NCBI GenBank assembly: GCA_029721515.1
Contig: CM056550.1
Coordinates: 25,308,619 to 25,372,618, forward strand
Direction of reading: 5' to 3'
DNA from: Synanceia verrucosa
Lineage: Eukaryota > Chordata > Actinopteri > Perciformes > Synanceiidae
DNA length: 64,000 bases
The notes below the pieces were generated by a model. The model worked only from the letters and a program-made list of their open reading frames with translations. It was not told the origin of the DNA and made no database searches. A program made the position numbers and the translations under genes. Positions 35,735 to 48,104 of this stretch are shown piece by piece; position 1 is the first letter of the stretch; each line of letters starts with the position of its first letter.

Positions 35735-35770
35735 TCTGATATCAATATCAGATCAGGACATCCGCAGATC
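35735..35770 (+). repeat. Old interspersed repeat, right remainder
   Basis: TCTGATATCAATATCAGATC continues the TGATATCAG-rich host repeat interrupted by the Tc1 insertion, ending GGACATCC, a diverged mirror of the GGGATGTCC at the left end. Confidence 0.55.
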
Positions 35771-37952
35771 ATTTACTTTTAATATTAACATTTAATTTTT
35801 GATAAATAAGTATAAAAATACACACTGTAATGCCAATAAATAAAGTTGTAACACAGAAAATGTTTGTTTTACAGAGAAAGAAAGAGATGGGACAACATAC
35901 ACTCCCTTCCACTGGAAACATGGAAGAAAGGGGGAAGGGTAGAAATGCAAAGTCAAAAGGGAAAAGAAGCCATAACAACATCTCAACAAACAGGAGAGAT
36001 TTTGTAATTACTGAGTACCAGTGCCCCACTGTGCAGCCAAACTATTTCTGGGACCCCAATCTCATAATCCCCTGCCTGCCAACAAAGCATTTTCAAACTC
36101 ATTTCCTGAGAGCATCACATCAGCTATAAAAGCCCAAATGGAGCAGTAAATAGCTTAATAACACCCAACAGTTTCTTTTTACGGCTGCCTTTGTCTCCAG
36201 CAGTGGACAACCTAACATGGCTTAACCCTTCAGCCAATTAGATCAAACTTAAAAGGGCAGGTAGCATGTAGGAGGAAGCCAATCAACACTCAGATAAAGT
36301 GAACGACTGTTTGGGTGTAGAGCACCTTAACTGACGCAGTGGGCTTGGTGGTCAGATATAATGTGACAACCCACTGCAGGGTTCAGTGATTTCTCTGCTG
36401 TTTCAGTGAGACGCCTAAAGGGATAAATGCATCGTCAAGGAGTTAGCGGGACAACCATTAGGCACGCACTGCTACTGCTGTCTTAATGAAACTATTAAAC
36501 ACCTGGACAAGCTGGCAATCATCTGCTTTATGTTTAAATACCCTGAAATGTCTGAACACTAAAACGAAGCTCTTAGTGTTACCAGGGAAACAGCGATGTT
36601 GATGGAAACCTGTTGAAATGCATCCTCATGCTTTTAAATGACGACAGTATGAGTCAATGCTGCTTTGGCGTGAATGTTGTTTCCAGACTCTTGATTAATT
36701 TCTACCTCAAACTCTGGCAAGAGCTGTAGCTCGCCGAAGGTGTGTCCAATATTCCCATATAGCTGCTCTATAAAGCGAATGGTTAATGTACCTATTGATT
36801 GTCACGATAAAGACACTTGAAAACGCTGACTGCACTCACATCGGACTATAATGGGCAGTTAAACACTCGCGTGCGTGGACACACACATACCCAAACTCCT
36901 TATTCACACAAGTGTGAGACTGGCTTCCTCCACTCACGTCTGCCAACGTTCATAATCACATATGCTTACACATCACTAAGACATAAACCCATGCATCACA
37001 CACTTTTTACTTTTATAACTTTGATTCTGCTTTATTACTACAGTAATGATGCTCTTCGGAGTGGCTTAACATCCTAGGATCTTTCAGTAATTATTTACCG
37101 CATATGCAGATGAAAATTGGACTGTAATTACAGCACACCATGGTAGATTAATTAAGTATTATTTATGTATCTTCTAGTCTGTATTTATCAAATGGGATTA
37201 TTTTGATTGTTATATATGTCTTTATTTAAATAACAATATTTCTTTCGAAAAACAGTATTTAAGAATTGACATCTGTTTGAGTATCTGTCCACGCTGTAAT
37301 ATATCCCATTTCATAACACTATGTGGAGTTATGACGGAAGAATGCTGCTGCTGGTGAACATGGATCTAAATAACTGAAAATAATTAAAACACATACACAT
37401 GCTCTGTTCATTTCACACATTTGTCCCACAGGGCATCTTTGAACTGCTAGTTTATTAACTGTACTTTATTCTCAATTGTCAACACTGGAAATATTCAATG
37501 TATACCCTATAACAGAGGACCACTTACTACGAGCAATTTTAATATGCTATTTCTAAAAGAAGAAAAAGAAATCTGTCATCGATGTCCCTGATTTCAGTGT
37601 TTTATGTTTGAGGAAAATAACATGTTGGTGTTGTTGACTAGAACGCTTATTACGGTATCCGGGTAGGAAGCTGAAAGCATGAGAGAGCATGTTGAGTGCA
37701 GACTAGAACAACAGTTGTTACAATAGCCAGTCACTGCTGTAATTATTATCTCCAAGCTGTCCCTAGATTTAATTTCAGAGGTGGTCACCTAACTTAATGG
37801 TCGAAACTTTCTCACAGGAGTTTTGAATTTTGAGGGATTATATGGTAGTTTAATTTAGACACGAGCTACAAGTGGTAAAATTTGCTAAAAAGTAACACCG
37901 TTGGTTTCTTGTGTTTTATGGAAGCCCTGTAACCTTGTTGTTAGAAAGTAAA
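35771..37952. other. Unassigned 2.2-kb stretch
   Basis: No gene or repeat recognised. Confidence 0.55.
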
Positions 37953-38292
37953 ACATTTTCTACCGCTTATCCTCACATAGGGTCTTGGGGGGGCTGGAGC
38001 CTATCCCAGCTGTCTTGGGGCGAGAGGCAGGGCACACCCTGGACAAGTCTCCAGTTTATCATAGGACACATAGAGACAGATAACCACTCACATTCACATT
38101 CACACCTACGGCCAATTAACCTAATCTTAATGCATGTTTTTGGATGGTGGGAGGAAGCCGCAGTACCCGGAGAGAACCCACGCAGACACGGAGAACATGC
38201 CAACTCCACACAGAAAGGCCCCGGGTCGGGAATCAAACCCAATACCTTCTTGCTGTGAGGCGACAGTGCTAACCACTACACCACCGTGCCGC
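37953..38292 (-). mobile_element. Full-length tRNA-type SINE-like repeat
   Basis: On the minus strand the copy starts GCGGCACGGTGGTGTAGTGG, holding a pol III A-box-like TGGTGTAGTGG (plus 38273-38283). A B-box-like GGTTTGATTCC (plus 38229-38239) follows 33 bases on. The canonical B box GGTTCGANTCC has one C-to-T change. The body (TGTGTGGAGTTGGCATGTTC, CTCCAGCCCCCCCAAG, GGATAAGCGGTAGAAAATG) matches the very common teleost element whose truncated copy is at 55566-55884. Tail repeats are not preserved. No clear target duplication. The open frames at 37911-38258 and 37973-38242 lie in this repeat. Confidence 0.8.
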
Positions 38293-38369
38293 TCTGAATG
38301 ATTTTCAGTCTGTACAAAATTTGATTATCTCAGAAGCTTGTTTTAACATATATATTGATAGCTATTATT

Positions 38370-38455
38370 AGAAGTTAGAAGTTATTGGCCATAACAGAAA
38401 TATTAATATTGGATATCGGACAAAATGGTGTGTTATATTGGTGTGTCCCTATAAG
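38370..38455 (-). repeat. Fragment of the same type of repeat as 33288-33527
   Basis: AATATTGGATATCGGACAAA and a right end GGTGTGTCCCTATA look like the reverse-oriented end of the GATGTCCCAAT-type repeat. The match is partial. Confidence 0.4.
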
Positions 38456-41400
38456 TTGTTCAACTATGGGTCAGTAAATTGCTCTTCCTACTCCCTGCCT
38501 GGCCTATTTGTTCTCAAATAACAAAAGGAAAAAAAAAACCTGCATGTGGCCACCATTAAATCACACAATTTGAGTGTTGGCATACACACTTGCATGATGT
38601 TTCAAAGGATGTGTATAATGTATACTCTGCTCTGAAGCTCCATGTGGATCATTCAATTTGTGTGCAGTCGAGACAGATTATTTCAACGTCCTGTCTCTTG
38701 TCACACACTAAACCAGGTTAGGAGAAACTAAACTAATTTGGGGCTTATGTGTGTTTTGTTTCATTCAAACATAATTGTGATGGATTCTGATTCATAGATG
38801 AAGATGAATCTGCATATGAAGCTAATGTGAAAGGAAACCTTCATGAAAAGCTAAAAAGAGGAGCTTGAGTTCGGACTGTTTTCATTATCCTTGCCAAGAG
38901 AGTTATGGACAGTGTTTTGCATTGCTTTAGTTTATGGGTGGGCTCAGTTGAATAACTGCAGCTTTGACGTACTCCTCGCCCTTATGAAAACATATTTTTA
39001 CTACACGTTGATGCAGTGATAGATTTTACCATCAATACTGCTTTCAATTACTTTACACAGCACTCCTACACAGCACAGAAGCTTTCTGTAAGTGGACAAA
39101 GCAGAATATCTCTTTTTATTGCTGTCTCCGTTGCTCTCTCTTTTAGATTAACAATGCTAGGTCAGACTGAATATGTTTAATCATTTATGAGTCCACAGCA
39201 CTGCTAATGCAAACTGCACACCAATACCCACTTAATAATTAAAGCCTCATATTGATTGTGGAATTACAATGCTTGTGTTGAGGGACATTAGTCAGTGCAG
39301 CTGCTGATAATAACACCACTGATTCCCTCCCATAAAACTAGCTTTGATTCAGAAGGTGAAGATTGAGCAGGTTATAGCCATTGCCAGTTAGAGTCAGGTT
39401 TGTTATGGAGTAATATTATCCTTGCTAGCCAAGTGATCTTTTGTTTGTATTTGTTAAATAATTCTTTTATTTTGTGCTTTTGGACTCTGTATTTGTTCGA
39501 CCCTGAGTTCCAACACAAATTGATATTGGTTTACACACAACGAATACAAAACTGTATTCAGTGTGCACACACTGCAGGGCTTCCATGTTACTTTCAAGGT
39601 TACATGGTGAGTGATGAAAACCCTTCCTGTAAACATACTGTACATTTCTAAACCTGCGGTCCATAAATATTACAAGATGCACCACAACTGTCATTGAAAG
39701 TGAACCGCTGAACTAACTGCAGCTCTATATGTGAACTGTCTGCACTTGTACTTTGTACTACAGGTTAAAAATGAAATACAACATTAAAAGGTTGCACAGA
39801 TACAAAAAAACATGTTGCTATGGCTGAAAAGATTAAGAGGCTCATGATATGCATGTCTCCATCTGGCGTATGAGCCATATAATTTGTGGATTTCACATAA
39901 TAATAAAAATATGAGCTGCATAGCTGCTAAAACAGCCTTTTCTTAAATAGCATTTAAGAGTCTAGACTCTAAACTACCAATCTTAAAATGATATGTCTGA
40001 GTATTATCTGATATGAAATGTAAGAGGCACCCACAGATGGTCTCAGAGTGAAGGAAATAAGCTGCCAAGCTAATGACTCTGAACAAAGTGCAATTTGAGA
40101 GAACATAATCTTAACCTAATGATAATATGCAATGTCAGGGCATCATTTTGAAACACTTTGTATCCAGTTCGACAATCATTGTTTCATTTCAATTTCTTTC
40201 GAGAAATGCTGCACTAATGCAACACATCTACCTTAAGTCACCTCACTGCTGCTTATAATGAAAAAAAGCACTTCTCATCAGCAATCCACAATGTCTTGGA
40301 TCACAGAGAGCAATGCATGTCATAGCTTTAAAGGGATTGACATATAAGTGTGTTTACCATATCCTACTAAATAATACATATGGAACTGTGTGACACTATA
40401 TCAGAACTGCTTTTTTTTTTACCTTTCAAAGAATCACCATTTCAAATCAAGTATTAAACGTAATGACCTGTTGAGATGGTTCCTCCCTGACTCATCTATG
40501 CCTCATTGCTATTTGAAATGATGCAATGAAAGTTACAAATTATAAGCACTCACGTGTGACTCCTGTGAAGAGAATAGGAAATAGTGCTTTCCACGAAGAC
40601 AACTGTCAGAGTTTTGTCGAGTGCTGGAGGCAGGAGGAAGAAAAACACTGTTAATACTGCTTTTAGTTACCATAACAATTTGATGCATTCAAGTGTCCGA
40701 CCTGCAAATGACAGATTTCGTTTGACTCTTACATGCTGACGTAATTACAATAGTACAATGCTAATGACAAATTCATATACTAGAGGACATTAGCTGACTT
40801 TACATGAGTACATCTGGTCCATCACATACAGGGTTTAAATAAATGTTGCATCTCCAGTCTGACTTTACATGATTTGACATTACCCATCTTAGGCTGGTCA
40901 GGTAAGTATAGACAGTGTCTGAATCTGGCTGTTATAAGCAAAAAATCATAACATAGAGCATTTGTGCACTTGTGGACCTGTTGTGTGTTCGCATGCATGC
41001 CACAGTAATGGATGGAAAAAGCCACAAGGACAGACAAAGGAAAAAGAGCATGCCTGAGTGAATATGAGTGTGTGTCTGTTCACATCCATGAGTGCTGTGA
41101 GATCCCTGTTGAAAACATGGACATCACCCCAAAAGATGTGCTTTCTCTAAAGCTGACAGCCAGCTCTTACACTGATGCTGCTCTGCTAGAAAGGCTAAAT
41201 AAAAAACATTCCCTTGGTAACTGTACATCATTCATCATCATCTTCACCTTTATTTACTGACGGTAGGTAGCTTGACTGAGAGTGTTTCGAGGGCTTGGAG
41301 CCAGAGGTAAGAAGGTTCTGGTGTACTACATCACTAACATCAGTGAGGCAAAACAGAAAATTGGACCTAATAGCCATCAGTTGTAAATATGTTTGATGAT

Positions 41401-42479
41401 GATATTGTTGTCACATTAACACACAAATGATGAGGCTCTATGCAGTAATAAATATATCTAATAATGATCGTTCAGTTGATATATACTGTAAACAGGAGCC
41501 CATCTGGCTCCAATCCCTCGACTTACTCTCATTTTGGCAAATGTTAACTTGTGTCTCGTGCATTTCTAAAAGTGAGAAATGGTTCCATGTGTGACAAACC
41601 TAGAAACTGAATTTTATTTATAGCTTCACTTACTGAGTGCCTTAGAGCACCTTAGCAGTCATTGCATCAGACATACAGTATGCAGCTCCCATCCACTAGA
41701 GCCTTCAGGTCACAAAAGTACTTTCTTCTTAAATGTCATATGATATGAGGAGAATCAAACTCACACATTTGGGATCAGTTCCATTTTGGCTAAGTAAACC
41801 TCTGTGGTAATTTGCAATACAGTTGTTGTCTCAAGGACCACATTTTGCAATGAACACCCACATAGACTCACGAGGTGAAAACAATGGCAGCATCACTTTC
41901 ACCTCAAATAAATAATAAAGTAGTGAAATTCTCCTGTGGAATAGTTCCTGCTGCAGTAGGTGTGTCCAGGACGCAGAGACCTTTTGTCCTCGGATGGCAA
42001 AGTCATACTGGCTACCATTCATTGCCTTTGTTGGGTAACTGTAGGCATTGCGAGTGAGATGAGATTAGGGTAAGACAATAAAGGCAGAGTAGAGCAGGTT
42101 GTTGTCATTACAGGAAAAGAATAAATTCAGGGCTACATTTTGTGACGATAAAAGCAACTCTGCTGTTTTGGTTTTCAATCTGGTGAGGTTGTTTTTGGCT
42201 GTGAGTGGAAATACAACAAGAGAACGAGTATTGAATGGATATCCACCATTAGGCGAAAGAAGGACAATGTTGCTCAACATCTGCTGAAATTTGGCAACAT
42301 TTGGGATATCAACCTCATAATAAGCAGTGCTGTTTTCTGCTGCCCCAAGTGGCCAACAAAATCAGAAAGCCCAGGCTGAGATATCATGATGTTCCTTGTA
42401 CTTGGGAATGTTTTAAAATAGCTTATCTATCAAAAAATGCACACAGCAAGCTAGCTTATTATCCATCCATGTCTTTCCT
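38456..42479. other. Unassigned 4-kb stretch
   Basis: The longest stretch without any recognised element. AT-rich; open frames are all short (maximum 83 codons) and show no known motif. No RNA gene seen. Confidence 0.55.
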
Positions 42480-42501
42480 TTCCTTCTTTATTGCAGCTTC
42501 A

Positions 42502-42902
42502 GAAAATGAAAATGAAAATGAAAATTGAATTGCGATTTTTCCTGCAGATACTGCGATTTCAATTCAAGTCATGATTGTTTTCAAATGAAGCTTCAGTATT
42601 TAATAGTCACAATGTGTATGGTAACATTTACAAACATGACGGAAAATTACATTGCACCACTAAAACATCAAAAGCTATTACTCTAATCTGCAAGGATGAA
42701 AACTAAAGGTAAGAATTGCTTCCAAACCTATCCTTGACAATGTTGCCACAGTTACCTTGAAAAAGTAATCTGATTACTGATTACTCCTTTAAAAATAATC
42801 TCGTTACTTTACTGATTACTTAAACCGCAGCTTTGACGATCACAGGATCGCGTTGTCTGAAATTGCGATTCCAATCAGAGAACGATAAATCGTTCAGCCC
42901 TA
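42502..42902 (-). repeat. Interspersed repeat with TAGGGCTGAACGATTTATCG end
   Basis: The right end read on the minus strand is TAGGGCTGAACGATTTATCG, followed by GGAATCGCAATTTC. This is the end of a common fish DNA-transposon repeat. An AAGTAATCTGATTACTGATT block at about 42763-42795 belongs to another frequent fish repeat and suggests a nested insertion. A short (AAAATG)4 array lies at 42502-42526, and more GCGATTT-type sequence at 42529-42560. Confidence 0.6.
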
Positions 42903-43859
42903 CAGGAGGTCATGATATTATGCGGCCACACATTTGGGTAGACGGTTAGACTTTCAGAAATTCAGTGTGTGTCTATGAGAATGAGAACACATGAAGCCAG
43001 TCTGTTTGCCTTAAAATCAAGAGAAGATGAGTTTATATTTTTTCTTCGACCGAGCCATCTGTCTCCAAAATATAAGAAGCAGATACGCAACCATGCAAGC
43101 CCAACCCAAACACACACATTTTGTTTTTCCAGCAGTTTGAGAGAAAAGTCATACATTCAGTTTTCCTTTCTTCTAAGTAATTGCACAACCACTCTGCTGT
43201 TAAGACTCACTGGCATCTGCTTCAGAGTGAGAGACATTTTAAAACCAAAGCAGCTTGTTTCCTCATCAACATGCAATATGGTATGTTATGTCAGTGTGCT
43301 CGATCAGTCCATCACCAAATGCTGGCTGTACCCACAGCCACAATGACCTGAGCTGTGTATTTTCACTGTAACCTTAATAATACCTCACAAGATGGTTAAA
43401 TTTTGTCTATTTGAAGCTAAAAATAATCCCACACAATTAAACCAAGCAAACAAGGTTGTTACTTTTGTAAAGACAGCAGAACATCCCTTACTTATGTTCT
43501 ATTCAAAGTGCCTTTATGTGTTTTAACTATACAATTTTTTCATACTTTATGCTCAATATGACCAATTTAGTTGCATTCTATATGCTAGAAAAGCCCTGAC
43601 CCCTAACTAAGCATGCTTGCCACCACAGAGCAGCTCGCATTTGTTGTGCAAATTCCAGACCTTCTAGTTTTGAGTAGTTTATAGTTTATAAATGTTTTGA
43701 AAAATAAATTCATTATTAATATTTTCAATACCGGAGGAACGCTCCTGCAGTGTTAAGACGTAAAAAATGTTGGTTATGTGTCTAAAAATGATGTGTCAAA
43801 ATTAAAGCTTATATTTTCATATATTTGGGGTCACAAACAGCATAAATTAAACCAACCAA
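42903..43859. other. Unassigned stretch
   Basis: No gene recognised. The 125-codon open frame at 42969-43346 has no motif that I know. Confidence 0.5.
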
Positions 43860-44125
43860 TACAGAGAGACATTCCAACAGGGTTCAGAGATTTATTGGAT
43901 TGAAGACATTTTTGACTCTGCCATTCATCGCCTGAGCTTTTCATACAGATACGTTCTGTATCTTGAAGGCACGGACGAAGCTGCAGTCCTCGAAGCGCTG
44001 GATCGCTGTCATTGCTCTGGCTGCTTAGACAGCAGATAGTCTGTATCTGGACTCTCGTACCTCTCTCTGAGGTATTTGAAACGTTCTGACCTTTTGGTGG
44101 CCGCTTAAAACTTTTAGACAAGGAG
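43860..44125 (-). other. Possible minus-strand terminal exon or processed relic
   Basis: On the minus strand a polypyrimidine-poor acceptor-like TTTTAAG precedes a frame reading ATKRSERFKYLRERYESPDT then DYLLSKQPEQ and a stop. AATAAA (plus 43891-43896) lies about 150 bases downstream and GT-rich sequence follows. A second frame is also open for 96 codons, so the coding frame is ambiguous. No family recognised. It may be a true last exon, a processed pseudogene or chance. Confidence 0.2.
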
Positions 44126-45007
44126 CTTATTGACTGTCAGCTATGATTTATGTTAGTAAAGACAGAGAGGGAAGAAGGAGGAACAGCGAAAAGGGTGTGG
44201 AGATGAACAAACTGTTGACACAGTGTCTCTTTTTTTCTTTTACAAGAAAAAAAGGTAAAGAAAGGAGGCAATTTACTATTTAAATAGTAAAGCTGCATGT
44301 ATTAGTTTGCATTGTGGTATCTGACTTGACTTGAACCATATAAGGCATTTTTTTTGCAAGTTTTTTGCAAGTCCTTTCAGCAATGAAAAGGCAATAAAAA
44401 TAAATACAAGTTTAAAAGATTAAAAAAAATTTAAAGTTGGAGGAGATTATAATTATGGACAGTAAATCTGAGAGGTCTGGACAGTTCATAACAGAGCAGT
44501 ACCAGAAATGTATTCCAGCGCTTTACGAACTGATTTTAAAGTGATGTCTTTGGCACACAGGAAGCCAGTGTAAAGATGAATTACAAAATAGTGGCTTTAG
44601 ATGGGATATAAAACCAGTTTGACATGGTGCCAGTCTTTAGCAAAAGCAATTCTAAGTGGTGTGGTGGAAATCCTGACTGGAAAACATCAAAACAACTGTT
44701 TAGGAGGTGTCAAGCTATAAAAAACAGCCTTCTAAATGACTTAAACTGGGAGGTTTCATACAGGTCTGTAATTGTTCTTTAATTAGTTGTCTTTGAAAGT
44801 GGCTTAAATAACTGCAGTTTTCAGGGCCTGTGGGAAATAGCCTTAGAGTAGTGGAGTGTTGACTATTTACAGAAGATCTGATGCAATGCAGTTAACATGA
44901 AAATCCTGCAGGTAGAACATCAAGGCAGCAAAAGGAGGAGTTGTAACTAATAATACACAATTTCTTCTTCAAAAAAAAAAAATTATAGCTGGCTACAGAA
45001 GCTAGCT
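44126..45007. other. Unassigned stretch, possibly partly LINE-derived
   Basis: GGAAGCCAGTGTAAAGATGA (about 44561) recalls the AGCCAGTGTAAAG block seen in several fish LINE 3' regions. The match is too short to define an element. No gene seen. Confidence 0.4.
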
Positions 45008-45510
45008 CTAGGGACGTGGAATGTCACCTCTGTGGCAGGGAAGGAGCCAGGTTGAGAAGTTCCGACTAGATACAGTTGGACTCATCTCGACACACTGTTT
45101 GGGCTCCATTACCAATCCTCTCAAGAGGGGTTGTACTCTATTCCACTTTGGAGCTGCCCACAGTGAGAGGCGGTGAGCGGGTGTGGGCATACTTACTGCC
45201 ACGTGGCTCGGTGCCTGTATGCTGGGTTTCACCCCGGTACACAAGAGGGAGATAGGTCCTGACTGTTGTGTGTGCTTATGCACCAAACAGCAGTTTAGAG
45301 TAAGCATCCTTTTTGGAGTCCTTGGAGGAGGTGTGTCCATATGTGCACTTGGTACCAGGAAACATCCCGTGTGAGGTGTACCGGGCACGTCCCACCGGCA
45401 GGAAACCCCAGAGAAGACACAGGACACGCTGGAGAGACTATGTCTCCTGGCTGGCCTGGGAACGCCTCGGGAACCCCCCGGAAGAGCTGAACGAAGTGGC
45501 TGGGGAGGTA
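45008..45510 (+). pseudogene. Internally deleted Rex/CR1-L2-like LINE (endonuclease start joined to C-terminus)
   Basis: The left part reads LGTWNVTSVAGKEPG, the start of an APE-type endonuclease (LGTWNV box), then a stop. The next frame continues VGLISTHCLG and AGVGILTATWLGACMLGFTP, still endonuclease. Around 45330-45350 the sequence jumps directly to the C-terminus: VPGNIPCEVYRARPTGRKPQ and TRWRDYVSWLAWERLGNPPE (to about 45500). The normal family order has roughly 700 residues of endonuclease and reverse transcriptase between these points, all missing here. The plus-strand product is not functional. It is the same family as the minus-strand RT fragment at 22641-23015. Confidence 0.85.
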
Positions 45511-46800
45511 AAGATGAATGCATGATTGTCACTGAGCGGTAAAGAATGGAAAAAGGATAATAAAAAAAAAAGCACGGTGGCAGAGTGGTGTTCTCTCTTG
45601 TCATCATTATCAGTGAGGTTGGTGTTTGGTGTGGGTGGAGGCAGATGCCGTGGCAGTGACTGCAGGGTAAATCTAACGCCAACATTAACCAGCGCTTGCA
45701 TTTCATCAGTATGAACCGTCTGCTCCCCAGCATCACGTTTTCACACAAACGCCTTTTCTTTTTATCCTTCAAGTGAGATGACCACCTCAAAAAGAGAGTG
45801 AAACTAGCGGTATTGTCCATGACCATGTTCCAATTACACCAATGAAGCCTGACTGAACGAGCATGCATACAGCCAATATCCACAGCAACTGAAAATGACT
45901 TTTAATGCCTCTAACATTATTTCTCTTGCTGTCTCTCTGACTTTTTTTGTCTTATCCATGTCCAGGTTTCTATTTGATTCAGAGAGAAGTTCACCAAAGA
46001 ACAACATTTCTTTTTGCCTCAGATGTTGTGCCTGTTGCAACATACAGTGCACACAGGGCTTTTTCTTAGATGTTTCACAAAGCTCCAGAATATAAAAGAC
46101 TTTGATTGCAGCATCAGAAATTCAGCAGTGACTATTTTTTATTATTATTTTTTAGAGATTAAAGTTAACATACAGTTTTCCTTTCCAACCTTTTTTCTCC
46201 TTTCTGTCATGCTCTTATTGACATTATTACACTTATTATTACACCATACATCTACCATGTAGTCATGGCTCCTCTGTATGGCCTTAATGCCTTTTTGAAA
46301 ATCATATGCCCCTCGGCCCCATACGCATTGGCTCAGCTGATTATGCCATTTTCTCTTGTGCCTATTTCCTGTCAATATGGTTTTTCAACATCAGTGTCCT
46401 TCATTGAGAAACATCAAGTGAGACGCCAGGTAATTTTTGCATCCCTGAAGCAGCTCTCAGCAAATTGTAAAGAAAGAAATCTGACAAGATTTATCAAAAA
46501 AATTATCACTGTAGTCTGTCAGTCCAACTAGCAGTGAGTGAGTCCATACCAAGACCTCCACCAGCCGAGCTGAGCTCAAAAACCGCTTCTAGGTGGTGTC
46601 CACCAGCAGCTAGTCCAGCAGTTAATCAATCACGGAGCGCTTACTTCTTACTCTAAGGCAGTAAAAAAACAAACAGAGAATGCAAAATTTGCTTGTTAAT
46701 ATGCCTGGGCAGTGTGGGAAACACCTTTATAGAAATAGCCAATAAAACTTAGCCGCACACTCCGTGTCCATGTTTAAAAAAAAAAAAGCACTATTTCACT
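45511..46800. other. Unassigned stretch
   Basis: No gene recognised. The long antisense open frame over 45008-45883 is a shadow of the LINE relic. Confidence 0.5.
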
Positions 46801-46801
46801 T

Positions 46802-47015
46802 TAGGGCTTCAACTAACAACTTCCAGAGTCACCTAATATGACCAATATTCTCTCAATTAATCAATTATTTGCTATATAATGTTGGAAAGAGTGAAAAAGG
46901 ACAAACAGTGTTTCCCCAAATCCAAGAGGATGTCCTCAAAAAACTCACAAATATTCAGCTTACTGCCGAAGAGAGAAAAAGAAACCAGGAAATGATTTTA
47001 AAGCACCACTTCATT
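46802..47015 (+). repeat. Interspersed repeat with TAGGGCTTCAACTAAC end
   Basis: TTAGGGCTTCAACTAACAAC, then TCAATTAATCAATTATTTGC and CAGTGTTTCCCCAAATCCAA followed by AGTTTACT-like CAGCTTACTG. These are the ordered blocks of a very common teleost repeat whose consensus begins TAGGGCTGCAACTAACGATT. The right end is not clear. Confidence 0.65.
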
Positions 47016-47448
47016 TTTCCTGTAAAATAAAACAGCAAATTACTATTCCTGTAAATTCCTAAATATACTTAAGATGTAAAATATATGAATGTTTCAGGTC
47101 ACATGTTTATTAACTGGTGCTCCCAGTGGAAAGATTCTGGATATGATGAAGGACAGGCTTAGAACCAGTGTCTTCCCTTGTGTATCGGCTCACAGCTGCA
47201 CCATGTCTATCTTTTTGTCTGTTGCTCTCTCCCACTGTTTCTATCTTGTCTGACTTGATATTTTCCCAGAATCTCTGAATCTCTTAAAATATTTCTTTTA
47301 ACTCTCAATCCTGTTCTCTATCCCTTTCTTTCTTTCCCTCTCCCCATTGAGAATGCTCTCCTCCATCCTGTTCTCTCTGTTCTTCATGGTGATTGTTCTA
47401 CGCTTGTCTGAACCTTCTCTGAAACTCCCTGCAGGACGGGTGGTGGGT
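47016..47448. other. Unassigned pyrimidine-rich stretch
   Basis: CT-rich sequence, no gene. Confidence 0.5.
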
Positions 47449-47486
47449 GCATGCGCGCGCACACGCACACACACACACACACACAC
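47449..47486. repeat. (CG)(CA)n microsatellite
   Basis: GCATGCGCGCGCACACGCAC runs into (CA)n, alternating purine and pyrimidine throughout. Confidence 0.95.
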
Positions 47487-47585
47487 TGCTTCGTATACAT
47501 ACTAAAATACACAAAATACACAAGCAAAGACACTCTCATGCGTTCAAATACACTCATGCTTTCAAGAAGCAGCGAGCGAGCACCT

Positions 47586-47666
47586 GTACACGTACACATG
47601 CACCCGCACGCACATGCATGCACGCACGTGCGCACAAACCCACACACACCCACACACACACACACA
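47586..47666. repeat. Imperfect CA/CG-rich alternating tract
   Basis: Interrupted CACA, CACG and ATGC units, then (CA)n. Overlapping open frames on both strands are repeat artefacts. Confidence 0.9.
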
Positions 47667-47796
47667 GAGTTGTTGTTGTGACATTTGTAATAAATGGCTT
47701 AATGGAATTTCCTCTGCTGGTTAAAAAGGATTGAAATGCCACCGCAGGCATGATCACAAATCAATAAACCATTCTAAAAGCTGCCATTTTACTAAG

Positions 47797-47798
<2 letters not shown>

Positions 47799-47836
<38 letters not shown>
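47799..47836. repeat. (GT)n microsatellite
   Basis: Perfect GT run of about 38 bases. Confidence 0.98.
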
Positions 47837-47838
<2 letters not shown>

Positions 47839-47933
47839 ACTTTTTTTAGGCCACAACTGGAGAAATTTTATTCTGCCTCTGCCATTTCATTTTGTTTTTC
47901 ATTGATTTCATTTAGTTCCCTCACATATCTCTA

Positions 47934-47963
47934 GATAGACAGATAGATAGATAGAGAGAGAGA
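47934..47963. repeat. (AGAT)n/(AG)n microsatellite
   Basis: About five AGAT/GATA units followed by a short AG run. Confidence 0.93.
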
Positions 47964-48104
47964 CATACAGTAGGGGTGGTCAAGTAGTCGTAGTAGTTGC
48001 ACTATGGACGGGGGGACATGTCCCTCCAGAATCACAGAGACACCGATCCCACGTAATGGTCTCACTGTGTACAATGCATACATACAATGGAAGTGAGGGC
48101 TACT

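Noticed and set aside
45008..45883. 291-codon minus-strand open frame, the longest in the window
   Set aside because: It is antisense to an internally deleted LINE whose plus-strand reading gives recognisable endonuclease and C-terminal motifs. The antisense translation shows no family resemblance.
47384..47734. Several overlapping 70-95 codon frames on both strands
   Set aside because: All are produced by CA/GT repeats read in different frames.
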